Assembly: GCF_003932855.1 (NCBI RefSeq)
Contig: NZ_RQYZ01000008.1
Span: 62,001 to 126,000 of the forward strand
Direction of reading: 5' to 3'
DNA length: 64,000 nucleotides
DNA from: Tessaracoccus sp. OH4464_COT-324
GTDB taxonomy: Bacteria; Actinomycetota; Actinomycetes; Propionibacteriales; Propionibacteriaceae
A program made the translations under genes and the position numbers. Below, one piece after another: positions 55,354 to 63,485 of the stretch (its first letter is position 1; each line of letters opens with the position of its first letter). Under the pieces are notes generated by a model, which worked only from the letters and a program-made list of their open reading frames with translations, did not search any database and was not told the DNA's origin.

Positions 55354-56551
55354 CGATGGCGCGGAACTGTTGACGGGTCCGGGGGCGGAGCCGCTGCTGG
55401 CGGCGGCGGTCAGTCATGCGGGTGGCGAGTTGTTGAGCTGGGAGTTGGACCACGTCGATCAGACTCCGGAGCAGTCGACGACCGCCACCTACCGCGCTGT
55501 GGTGGAGTGGCCACACGGTACGCGCCCGGAGTTGTTGGGCGTTTCGGCGCGCTCGGGCGAGTTGCAGCCGAGCGACTCGAACGCGGAGATCTTCGCCGAC
55601 GGGAACCGTCAGGTGGCGGTGTGGATCTACCCGAATGATCCGGACCTGCCGGGGCTGAGCCGCGCGGCGTTCCCGGAAGCGATAGCCGAGCTTCTGAAGG
55701 GCGCGGATCTGGTGCCCAAATCGGTGTCTCCGGACGAGGTGGAGCTGTCGATCATCGGCTACCGCCCTAGGCGACGTGCAGTGGTGCGGGCGAGCGCGCT
55801 CGGGCAGACGTTCTACGTGAAGATTCTGCGTCCGCGGCTGTTCTCCGATGTGCTGCATCGGCATCGACTGCTGGCCGGCGCGGGTTTGCCTGCGCCAAAG
55901 GTGGTGGCCACGACGCCGGACCACCTGCTGGTCACCCGGGAGCTGCCGGGCATTCCGCTGGCGAGAGCGATCTTCGATCCCGGAGATCCTTGTCGGGCGG
56001 AGGACCTGATCGCGTTGCTCGACGCGATGCCGGCAGCAGCCGCGACTCTGGAGCGGCGCCCGCCGTGGGCGGAGGCCGTGGAGCACTACGGCAGGCTCGT
56101 CGTGGCCCCTGCACCGGAGTTGGCAGAGGAGGTGCGCTGGGTGGTACGCCACGTCGAGCGGGGCCTGGCCGACTACCCGCACGGGAACGAGCCGACGCAC
56201 GGCGATTTTCATGAGGGCCAGGTGCATGTGGCTGATGGCCGTATCGTCGGGATCCTGGACGTGGACACGCTCGGCCCGGGCAGGCGGGCCGACGACCTGG
56301 CTTGCCTGATCGGGCATCTCTCCACCATCCAGCGGATGAACACGGAGCAGGAGGCGAAGGTGCGCGACATCCTGGCCCGCTGGGTGCCGGTGTTCGACCA
56401 GCGGGTGGATCCGGTGGAGCTCAGGTTGCGGGCCGCTGCAGTGGTGTTGTCGCTGGCCACCGGCCCGTATCGGGCGCAGGAGGCGGACTGGCTGGCCCAG
56501 ACCCGCGCGATGGTGCGCTCGGCGTCGAGCCTGGTCAGCCAGGTGGTATGA
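55346..56551 (+). CDS. APH-family phosphotransferase
   Basis: 401 aa. N-terminal ~100 residues resemble the cap of maltokinase-type proteins. The kinase core follows, with VKILRPRLFSDVLHRHRLL (ATP Lys), the catalytic loop HGDFHEGQ (residues ~288-295) where Gln replaces the common Asn, and ILDVDTLGPGRRADDLACLIG. HGDxHxGQ is typical of maltokinase-like sugar kinases rather than aminoglycoside resistance enzymes. Substrate not determinable. Overlaps the CNNM gene by 8 bp. Confidence 0.8.
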   Translation: MSDDGAELLTGPGAEPLLAAAVSHAGGELLSWELDHVDQTPEQSTTATYRAVVEWPHGTRPELLGVSARSGELQPSDSNAEIFADGNRQVAVWIYPNDPDLPGLSRAAFPEAIAELLKGADLVPKSVSPDEVELSIIGYRPRRRAVVRASALGQTFYVKILRPRLFSDVLHRHRLLAGAGLPAPKVVATTPDHLLVTRELPGIPLARAIFDPGDPCRAEDLIALLDAMPAAAATLERRPPWAEAVEHYGRLVVAPAPELAEEVRWVVRHVERGLADYPHGNEPTHGDFHEGQVHVADGRIVGILDVDTLGPGRRADDLACLIGHLSTIQRMNTEQEAKVRDILARWVPVFDQRVDPVELRLRAAAVVLSLATGPYRAQEADWLAQTRAMVRSASSLVSQVV

Positions 56552-56613
56552 AGGGCCAGGTTGCGACTCGGTAACGATTGGGTGTTGCTGTGGTGCGCCC
56601 CTGGTATCGGTAA

Positions 56614-56619
56614 TAGGCT
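56614..56619 (+). promoter_or_regulatory. -10 hexamer of the nucleoside-importer operon
   Basis: TAGGCT predicts a leader of about 30 bases with AGGAGG before GTG 56657. Confidence 0.4.
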
Positions 56620-56656
56620 CATTCAGCCGTAATTTTGTGCTTCTAGGAGGAAACAC

Positions 56657-57796
56657 GTGAAGAAGTCCATCATCAAGGTCGGCGCTCTCGCGACCGCTTC
56701 GCTGCTGGCGTTGGCCGCGTGTGCGCAGCCGCCGAGCGCCACCACGAGCGAGAGCCCGAAGGCGTCCGGCTCCGCCACAGCGAGCGAGTCCGCCGGCACC
56801 AGCGGCGCCAAGTCTGACTTCAAAGCCTGCATGGTTTCTGATGCGGGCGGTTTTGACGACAAGTCGTTCAACGAGACGTCGCACAAGGGCCTGCTGCGCG
56901 CTGAGAAGGAGCTGGGTATCAAGATTGGCCAGATCGAGTCGCATGCCGCAGGCGATTTCGCAGGCAACATCAAGTCGCAGATCGACGACGGCTGCAACAT
57001 CATTGTCACCGTCGGTTTCCTGCTGGCGGAGGCTACCCAGGAGGCCGCCAAGACCCACCCCGACGTCGACTTCGCAATCGTCGACTATGCCTCTTTCGAG
57101 GGTGTGAATAACGCCAAGGGCCTGCTGTTCAACACCGCGCAGCCCGCTTTCCTGGCTGGCTACACGGCAGCCGCCATGACGAAGAGCGGCAAGGTCGGCA
57201 CCTTCGGCGGCACCAGCATCCCCACCGTGAACATCTTCATGGAGGGCTTTGACCAAGGCGTCAAGCACTACAACGAGACCAAGGGTGCTGACGTTCAGGT
57301 GGTCGGCTGGAACCGCGACGGCGGCGACAACAAGGGCCAGTACATCGGCGGCCAGGATCCGTTCGGTGACATCCCGGGCGGCAAGAACACCGCGGCTACT
57401 CTGATCTCCCAGGGCGCGGACATCATCATGCCGGTCGCCGGCCCCGCTGGTATCGGAGCGCTCCAAGCGGCCAAGGAGAGCGGTGGGAAGGTGAACGCCG
57501 TCTGGGTGGACACTGATGGGTACGTGTCCACCGGCGGGGACTACGGCAGCGTGATCATCACCTCCGTGGAGAAGGCGATGGACGTCGCGGTCTTCGAGGC
57601 CATCAAGGCCTCCAAGGAAGACAAGTTCGATTCCAAGGCTTACGTCGGCACGCTGGAGAACGGCGGGGTCAAGATCTCCCCGTTCCACGACTTCGAGTCG
57701 AAGCTGCCGGAGAGCCTGACCAAGGAACTCGACGAGATCACGAAGAAGATTATCTCCGGCGAGATCAAGATCAATTCGGAGAGCCAGCCTGAGTGA
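56657..57796 (+). CDS. BMP-family nucleoside-binding lipoprotein
   Basis: 379 aa. Signal peptide with lipobox LAAC (Cys about residue 22), a Ser/Thr/Ala-rich linker, then the BMP/PnrA domain: VSDAGGFDDKSFNETSHKGL, IVTVGFLLAEATQEAA, FNTAQPAFLAGYTAAAMTKSGKVGTFGG and the conserved VWVDTDGY. It captures purine or other nucleosides for the ABC importer downstream. GTG start with AGGAGG. A strong hairpin separates it from the ATPase gene. Confidence 0.93.
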   Translation: MKKSIIKVGALATASLLALAACAQPPSATTSESPKASGSATASESAGTSGAKSDFKACMVSDAGGFDDKSFNETSHKGLLRAEKELGIKIGQIESHAAGDFAGNIKSQIDDGCNIIVTVGFLLAEATQEAAKTHPDVDFAIVDYASFEGVNNAKGLLFNTAQPAFLAGYTAAAMTKSGKVGTFGGTSIPTVNIFMEGFDQGVKHYNETKGADVQVVGWNRDGGDNKGQYIGGQDPFGDIPGGKNTAATLISQGADIIMPVAGPAGIGALQAAKESGGKVNAVWVDTDGYVSTGGDYGSVIITSVEKAMDVAVFEAIKASKEDKFDSKAYVGTLENGGVKISPFHDFESKLPESLTKELDEITKKIISGEIKINSESQPE

Positions 57797-57814
57797 TTGT
57801 GCTGAGGGCTGACT

Positions 57815-57856
57815 GAGGTTGGGGAGGGGTGCCGTGAGGCGGCCCTCCCCAACCTC
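57815..57856 (+). terminator. Intra-operon hairpin after the lipoprotein gene
   Basis: GAGGTTGGGGAGGG (57815-57828) pairs perfectly with CCCTCCCCAACCTC (57843-57856), followed by TATATTC. It could stabilise or partly terminate the lipoprotein message so the binding protein outnumbers the ATPase. Confidence 0.65.
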
Positions 57857-57945
57857 TATATTCGTCCATGGGCCCCGCTGCTTCGCGATACGCGCTGGCT
57901 GCTGAGCCACTATGGTTGGACCCGCCAAGATGGCGAGGAGGAGTT

Positions 57946-59496
57946 TTGAGTACCACTGAGCATCCCGCTGAGGTGTTGCACCTTAAGGGAATCACTAAGC
58001 GCTTTGGGAGCTTCACAGCGAACGATTCGATCACGCTGGACGTCGTACCCGGGCGTATTCACTGCCTGCTGGGCGAGAATGGTGCCGGTAAATCAACGCT
58101 GATGAACGTGCTGTTCGGCCTGCTTGAGGCAGACGGAGGCGAAATTACTATCGGCGACAAGCCGCTGAAGGTTAAAGGTCCGAAGGACGCCATGGATTCC
58201 GGCATCGGCATGGTGCACCAGCACTTCATGCTGATCCCGGTGTTCTCCGTCGCGGAGAACATGGTTCTGGGCTCCGAGCCGGGCCGGGCCGGGCTGCTCG
58301 ATCTGCAGGGCGCGCGCGAGCGGGTCAGGCAGCTGTCCGAGCGTTACAACATGGCGGTGGATCCGGACGCGCTGGTGGGGGATCTGCCCGTCGGCGTTCA
58401 GCAGCGTGTGGAGATCCTGAAGGCTCTCGCGGGTAACGCCCGCTATCTGATCTTCGACGAGCCGACGGCTGTGCTCACCCCGCAGGAGATCGATGAATTG
58501 ATGATCGTGATGCGGGCGCTGCGCGATGAAGGACGCGCCATTGTCTTCATCACCCATAAGCTGCGGGAGGTGAAGGAGATCGCGGACGACATCACCGTCA
58601 TCCGTCGCGGCAAGGTAGTTGGCCAGGCGGAGCCCAGCGCCAGCGAGACCGAACTGGCCGCGATGATGGTGGGACGCAGCGTCTCCTTGAAGGTGGACAA
58701 GATCCCGGCCAAGCCTGGTGAGCCACGGTTGGTGATCCGCGACCTCGTCGTGCCCGCCGCGAACGGGTCGGTCGCGGTGAACGAGCTCTCGTTGGAGGTG
58801 CACGGCGGTGAGATCGTCTGCATCGCGGGCGTTCAGGGCAACGGCCAGACCGAGTTGGCGGAGGCGCTGCTGGGCACCGCGGCGGTGTCGTCTGGACAGG
58901 TGACTCTCGACGGTGTGGACATCACCCACGCGTCGCCCCGCCGGACGATTGACGCCGGGATGGGGTTCGTGCCGGAGGACCGTCGCCGAGACGGCTTCGT
59001 GGGAGAGCTTTCGATCGAGAAGAACCTGGTGATCAACAACCTGAAGGCCTTCTCCTCTGGGGGCAACCTGCGGCTGGGGCAGATCGCTCGGAACGCGAGC
59101 GAGCTGATCAAGGAGTTCGACATCCGCACGAGCGCGCAGACGCAGCCGCTGAAGGCCCTCTCCGGCGGAAACCAGCAGAAGGTGGTGTTGGCCCGCGAGC
59201 TGTCACGCGACTTGAGCCTGCTGATCGCGAGCCAGCCCACGCGAGGAGTGGATGTCGGCGCGATCGAGTTTCTCCACCGGCGGATCGTCGAGGAGCGCGA
59301 CCGGGGCACCGCCGTGCTGATCGTCTCGACGGAGCTGGAGGAGGTCGAATCACTGGCGGACCGGGTAGCCGTCATGTACCGCGGGCGGATCGTCGGCGTC
59401 GTTGCGCCGGACACGCCGCGCGAGGTGCTCGGCCTGATGATGGCGGGTGTGAGCTACGAGGACGCAATGGCTGGAAGGACTGCCGAGCATGAGTGA
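57946..59496 (+). CDS. Nucleoside ABC importer ATPase (two NBDs)
   Basis: 516 aa with two nucleotide-binding domains. NBD1: GENGAGKST, LPVGVQQRVEILKAL, YLIFDEPTAVLTP. NBD2: degenerate Walker A GVQGNGQTE, intact LSGGNQQKVVLAREL, LLIASQPTRGVD (Walker B weak). This is the YufO/NupA and RbsA-like layout. The TTG at 57946 is chosen because GGAGGAG lies just upstream; an ATG at 57868 in frame would add 26 unrelated residues. A -10-like TATGGT at 57911-57916 may give a second promoter. Confidence 0.93.
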   Translation: MSTTEHPAEVLHLKGITKRFGSFTANDSITLDVVPGRIHCLLGENGAGKSTLMNVLFGLLEADGGEITIGDKPLKVKGPKDAMDSGIGMVHQHFMLIPVFSVAENMVLGSEPGRAGLLDLQGARERVRQLSERYNMAVDPDALVGDLPVGVQQRVEILKALAGNARYLIFDEPTAVLTPQEIDELMIVMRALRDEGRAIVFITHKLREVKEIADDITVIRRGKVVGQAEPSASETELAAMMVGRSVSLKVDKIPAKPGEPRLVIRDLVVPAANGSVAVNELSLEVHGGEIVCIAGVQGNGQTELAEALLGTAAVSSGQVTLDGVDITHASPRRTIDAGMGFVPEDRRRDGFVGELSIEKNLVINNLKAFSSGGNLRLGQIARNASELIKEFDIRTSAQTQPLKALSGGNQQKVVLARELSRDLSLLIASQPTRGVDVGAIEFLHRRIVEERDRGTAVLIVSTELEEVESLADRVAVMYRGRIVGVVAPDTPREVLGLMMAGVSYEDAMAGRTAEHE

Positions 59497-60688
59497 GAAC
59501 AAAGTAGCCAAGCAGGCTAAACGGCGGGAGCTGCCCAGCTGGTCGAGGTGGCTCAACTCGGCTGCGGTCACGTTTGCCGCGCTGCTGCTCGCCTTCATCG
59601 TGGGCTCGGTGGTGATGGTGCTGCTGGACCCGGACGTCAGCGCCAAATGGTCCTACTTTTTCGCGCAACCGGGCGACGCTCTCGCGGCGTCGTGGGAGAA
59701 GATCAGCCGCACGTATTTGGCTTTGCTGCAGGGCTCCGTCGGGGACTGGGTAGCCATCACCGAGACGACGGCGCAGGCCGCCCCGCTGGTGCTGGCCGGC
59801 TTGGGCGTGGGCCTGGCCTTCCGCGCGGGGCTGTTCAACATCGGCGGCCAGGGCCAGGCGATCATGGGCGCTGTTTGGGGGGCGTTCATCGGCTTCAGCA
59901 TCAAGGGGCTGCCGCTGGTCATCCACCTGCCGCTGGTGATCCTTATCGGCGTGGCGGCCGGTGTCCTTTGGGGCGGGATCGTGGGCTTCCTCAAGGCGAA
60001 GACGGGCAGCCACGAAGTGATCGTGACGATCATGATGAACTACATTGCGGCGTACCTGATGCAATGGCTGCTGCAGCAGTCGTCCTTCCGAGCCCCCGGC
60101 CGCAACGACCCAATCGGGCCCCGCTTGGAGTGGAGCGCGACGATGCCCCGGCTGGCCGACACCCGCCTGCACCTGGGCTTCTTCCTCGCGCTGCTGGCGG
60201 TGTTCCTCGTGTGGTGGTTGCTGGAGCGCACAGCCCTCGGGCTGCAGATCCAGGCTGTTGGGTTGAATCCGCATGCGGCCGCTACCGCGGGCATGAACGT
60301 GTCCCGGGTCACCATCATCACCATGGCCTTTGCCGGTGGCCTCGCCGGGATGGCGGGCGTCAACGCGGTCACTGCTCCCGAGCTGCTGACCAGCTACCCG
60401 ACGCAGCTGTCCGCCGGCATCGTCGGCGCGATCGGCTTCGACGCCATCACGGTGGCGCTGCTGGGCAGGTCGCGGCCGCTCGGCATCCTGTTCGCTGGTC
60501 TGCTCTTCGGCGCGCTGAAGGCGGGCGCACGCACCATGCAGGTGGTGGCCGACACCCCGGCAGACCTCGTGGACCTGCTGCAGGCGTTGATAGTGCTCTT
60601 CGTGGCGGCCCCGGCCTTCATCATGTGGCTGGTGCCGTTCCTGAAGGACCGTAAGATTTCCGACTCTTCGAAGGCGGTGGCGGCATGA
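59489..60688 (+). CDS. Nucleoside ABC importer permease 1
   Basis: 399 aa with about ten membrane helices (BPD_transp_2 family, YufP/NupP type). Characteristic: GLGVGLAFRAGLFNIGGQGQAIMGA, HEVIVTIMMNYIAAYL and AFAGGLAGMAGVNAV. ATG overlaps the ATPase by 8 bp and its stop overlaps permease 2 by 4 bp. Confidence 0.93.
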   Translation: MSENKVAKQAKRRELPSWSRWLNSAAVTFAALLLAFIVGSVVMVLLDPDVSAKWSYFFAQPGDALAASWEKISRTYLALLQGSVGDWVAITETTAQAAPLVLAGLGVGLAFRAGLFNIGGQGQAIMGAVWGAFIGFSIKGLPLVIHLPLVILIGVAAGVLWGGIVGFLKAKTGSHEVIVTIMMNYIAAYLMQWLLQQSSFRAPGRNDPIGPRLEWSATMPRLADTRLHLGFFLALLAVFLVWWLLERTALGLQIQAVGLNPHAAATAGMNVSRVTIITMAFAGGLAGMAGVNAVTAPELLTSYPTQLSAGIVGAIGFDAITVALLGRSRPLGILFAGLLFGALKAGARTMQVVADTPADLVDLLQALIVLFVAAPAFIMWLVPFLKDRKISDSSKAVAA

Positions 60689-61965
60689 CCTCCTCAAAGA
60701 CACAGGCAGATACTCTCAGCGTTGAAACCCCGGAGAAACGTCGCCAGCGGCTGTCGACGGGCACGCTGGTCCTGCTCGTTGGTGCTCTGCTGCTGGTGGG
60801 CGGTCTGACCTCGCAAGGAGTTGCCCGCATCGCGCTGTCGGATGCACTCGACGACGTGCAGTTGCCCACGCTGGAATTGCCCTACCACGTGGCCACAGTG
60901 TGTGCCGTCATCATGTTGTTCGTGGGCGGTTTCTTCGTCGCGCGGCGGCTGCCCAAGGTGCTCTCCGTGACGCTGGGTACGCTGTTTGGGGTCGCCTTGC
61001 TGCTCGGCTTCATCGTCTGGGCTTCCGCTGGTGCTCCGCTGCCGTTCACCCTGACGAATCAGCTCAACGGTACCCTGCAGTACGCGACGCCGATCGTGCT
61101 GGGCGCCATGTGCGGCGTGTTGTCGGAGCGAGCGGGCGTGGTCAACGTCGCGATCGAGGGCCAGATGCTGACGGCCGCGTTCACCGCATCGGTGGTCGCC
61201 GGACTCACCAAGAGCCTGTGGGCGGCGCTGGCGGCCGCCGTGCTGGCGGGCATTCTGTCGGCGATGCTGCTGGCGGTCTTCGCGCTCAAGTATCTGGTGG
61301 ACCACGTGGTGTTGGGCGTCGTTGTCAACCTCTTGGCGACGGGGTTCACCGGTTTCATGTTCCAGCAGCTGGTGAAGGAGTCGAAGGAACTCAACGCGGT
61401 CTCGGTGATGCAGCCGGTGGCTGTGCCCGGGCTGAGCGACATTCCGTTCTTCGGGCCGATCCTGTTCGTGCAGCGACCGCTGACCTATCTCGCTGTCGGC
61501 GCGGTGGTCGTCGTGTGGTTTCTGCTGTATAAGACCAAGTGGGGCCTCAGGGTGCGCTCCGTGGGCGAGCATCCGCACGCCGCCGACACCGTGGGCATCA
61601 ACGTGTTGCGCACTAAGGCACAGTCGGTGATTCTCGGCGGCTTCTTCGCGGGGCTGGGCGGGGCCTTCTTCACCATTGGTTCCGCGGGCGCGTTCCAGAC
61701 CACCGGCGTCACAGCCGGTAACGGCTTCATCGCACTGGCTGCGGTGATCATGGGCCGCTGGCATCCGGTTCTGGCTGCGCTCATGGCGCTCTTCTTCGGC
61801 TTCTCGCGGCAGCTGGCGCAGACGGTTGGCCCGCTCCAGACGCCGATGCCGACCGAGTTGCTCGCGGCCCTGCCCTACATCATCACCATCATCGCGGTGG
61901 CCGGCCTGATCGGGCGGGTGCGCCCGCCCGCCGCCGATGGGCAGCACTACGAGAAGAGCCACTGA
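60685..61965 (+). CDS. Nucleoside ABC importer permease 2
   Basis: 426 aa, about ten to eleven helices, YufQ/NupQ type. ATPIVLGAMCGVLSERAGVVNVAIEGQML, HVVLGVVVNLLATGFTGFMF and LGGFFAGLGGAFFTIG are family signatures. The longer N-terminus carries two extra hydrophobic segments. Its stop overlaps the cdd start by one base. Confidence 0.93.
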   Translation: MTSSKTQADTLSVETPEKRRQRLSTGTLVLLVGALLLVGGLTSQGVARIALSDALDDVQLPTLELPYHVATVCAVIMLFVGGFFVARRLPKVLSVTLGTLFGVALLLGFIVWASAGAPLPFTLTNQLNGTLQYATPIVLGAMCGVLSERAGVVNVAIEGQMLTAAFTASVVAGLTKSLWAALAAAVLAGILSAMLLAVFALKYLVDHVVLGVVVNLLATGFTGFMFQQLVKESKELNAVSVMQPVAVPGLSDIPFFGPILFVQRPLTYLAVGAVVVVWFLLYKTKWGLRVRSVGEHPHAADTVGINVLRTKAQSVILGGFFAGLGGAFFTIGSAGAFQTTGVTAGNGFIALAAVIMGRWHPVLAALMALFFGFSRQLAQTVGPLQTPMPTELLAALPYIITIIAVAGLIGRVRPPAADGQHYEKSH

Positions 61966-62348
61966 TGATCGACTGGGCTGTGTTGGAGGCCGAGGCGAAG
62001 CGGATGGCTGCCCTCGCCTACGCCCCCTATTCGGGCTATCCGGTGGGTGCGGCGGCGCTCGTTGATGACGGGCGCATCGTCTCGGGCTGCAATGTCGAGA
62101 ACGCGGGCTATGGCGTCACGTTGTGCGCCGAGTGCGGCCTGGTGTCGGAGCTGATCGCGGGAGGCGGAGGGAAGCTCGTAGCCTTCGTTTGCGTCAACGG
62201 TTCCGGGGAGTACATCATGCCCTGCGGGAGGTGCAGACAGCTGCTGAGCGAGCACGCCGCCCGCGAACTGATCGTGCAGACACCGCAGGGCCGGCTGGGC
62301 TTCGACGAGGTACTGCCGCAGGCCTTTGGCCCGCAGGATCTGGAGTAG
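61965..62348 (+). CDS. cdd: Cytidine deaminase
   Basis: 127 aa homotetrameric type. YAPYSGYPVGAAAL, NVENAGYGVTLCAECGLV with Zn ligand Cys and catalytic Glu (CAE), and MPCGRCRQLL with the two other Zn Cys. It deaminates (deoxy)cytidine taken up by the preceding transporter. It ends at a T-tract terminator. Confidence 0.96.
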   Translation: MIDWAVLEAEAKRMAALAYAPYSGYPVGAAALVDDGRIVSGCNVENAGYGVTLCAECGLVSELIAGGGGKLVAFVCVNGSGEYIMPCGRCRQLLSEHAARELIVQTPQGRLGFDEVLPQAFGPQDLE

Positions 62349-62368
62349 CTGAGCCGGAACTGGCGGAG

Positions 62369-62405
62369 GGGCCGGGAACGCCGAATGGTGTTTTCCGGCC
62401 CTTTT
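62369..62405 (+). terminator. Rho-independent terminator of the importer-cdd operon
   Basis: GGGCCGGGAA (62369-62378) pairs with TTTCCGGCCC (62392-62401), one G-T wobble, followed by TTTT. It is the only classical T-tract terminator I found in the window. Confidence 0.85.
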
Positions 62406-62411
62406 CGTCTG

Positions 62412-62417
62412 TAGTGT
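62412..62417 (+). promoter_or_regulatory. Leaderless promoter of add
   Basis: TAGTGT lies exactly 6 bases before ATG 62424, seven bases after the terminator T-tract. Confidence 0.5.
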
Positions 62418-62423
62418 GGGGGC

Positions 62424-63485
62424 ATGGAACTTGCACAGCTGAAGAAGCTGCCGAAGGTGGCGCTGCACGACCACCTCGACGGCGGCCTGCGGCCTGAGAC
62501 GGTTATCGCGCATCTGGGGGAGATCGGGTTGGAGTGCCCGTCGGACGATGCGGAATTGCTCGGGGAGTGGTTCTATGAGTCGGCGAACTCCGGCTCCCTG
62601 CCGGCTTACCTACAGACTTTCGAGTACACGGTTGCCGCGATGAGCACCCGGGAGCACATCCGGCGGGTGGCCCGCGAGGCGGTGTTGGACCTGGCGGAGG
62701 ACTCGGTGGTGTATGCCGAGCTGCGTTGGGCGCCCGAGCAGCACACGGGCCGCGGGCTCACGCCGGAGGCAGCGGTGAAGGCCGCGCGGGACGGGTTGGC
62801 TGATGGGATGGCGGAGGCAGCAGCCCTGGGGCGACGCATCGTCGCGCGCCAGGTGCTCACCGCCATGCGGCACGCCGATCCGGATCCGACCATGGCCGAA
62901 CTCGCGGTCGCTTTCCGCGACGACTCGGTGGTCGGCTTCGACATTGCTGGCGCCGAGGAGGGTTTCCCGTCCACCCGCTTCGCGAAGGTGTTTGACTATC
63001 TCCGTAGGCAGAACATGCCCTACACCATTCACGCGGGCGAGGGAAGTGGCGCGCAGTCGGTTTTCGAGGCGGTGCAGCTGTGCGGGGCACGGAGGATCGG
63101 GCATGGGGTGCGGATCATCGAGGACATCGACTTCAGTGGTGCCGAGCCGAAGCTTGGCCGCCTGGCACAGTACGTGCTTGACAACCAGATCATGCTGGAG
63201 GTCTGCCCCACCTCGAACGTGCAGACCGGTATCTGCTCGGCGGTGGCTGAGCACCCCGTCGGCGTGCTCTTCGATCTGGGCTTCAACATCTCGATCAACT
63301 GCGATAATCGGTTGATGAGTGGCACGACGATGTCGGAGGAGTTCTGGCGACTGCACGAGGCGTTTGGCTGGGACGCAACTGATTTCCAGCGCGTCGCCGT
63401 GGACGCGCTGAACGCTTCGTTCCTGCACCATGAGGAGAAGCAGGAGCTGCTCGCCACCGCCGTTTTGCCTGGTTATGCCCGCTGA
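62424..63485 (+). CDS. add: Adenosine deaminase
   Basis: 353 aa TIM barrel. Zn ligands in LHDHLDGGL (HxH, residues ~13-21), HAGEGSG with the Zn His and catalytic Glu, GARRIGHGVRI, EVCPTSNVQTG and ISINCDNRLMSGT with the Zn/catalytic Asp. It deaminates adenosine to inosine for salvage and logically follows nucleoside uptake. Its last codons overlap the rnhA start by 11 bp. Confidence 0.95.
   Translation: MELAQLKKLPKVALHDHLDGGLRPETVIAHLGEIGLECPSDDAELLGEWFYESANSGSLPAYLQTFEYTVAAMSTREHIRRVAREAVLDLAEDSVVYAELRWAPEQHTGRGLTPEAAVKAARDGLADGMAEAAALGRRIVARQVLTAMRHADPDPTMAELAVAFRDDSVVGFDIAGAEEGFPSTRFAKVFDYLRRQNMPYTIHAGEGSGAQSVFEAVQLCGARRIGHGVRIIEDIDFSGAEPKLGRLAQYVLDNQIMLEVCPTSNVQTGICSAVAEHPVGVLFDLGFNISINCDNRLMSGTTMSEEFWRLHEAFGWDATDFQRVAVDALNASFLHHEEKQELLATAVLPGYAR

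Noticed and set aside
55322-57928. Very long minus-strand open frame (868 codons)
   Set aside because: Antisense to three well-supported genes; Arg/His/Gly-rich composition typical of the reverse frame of high-GC coding DNA.
57868-57945. ATG start 26 codons upstream for the importer ATPase
   Set aside because: No SD at the ATG, while GGAGGAG stands directly before TTG 57946, where family similarity begins.
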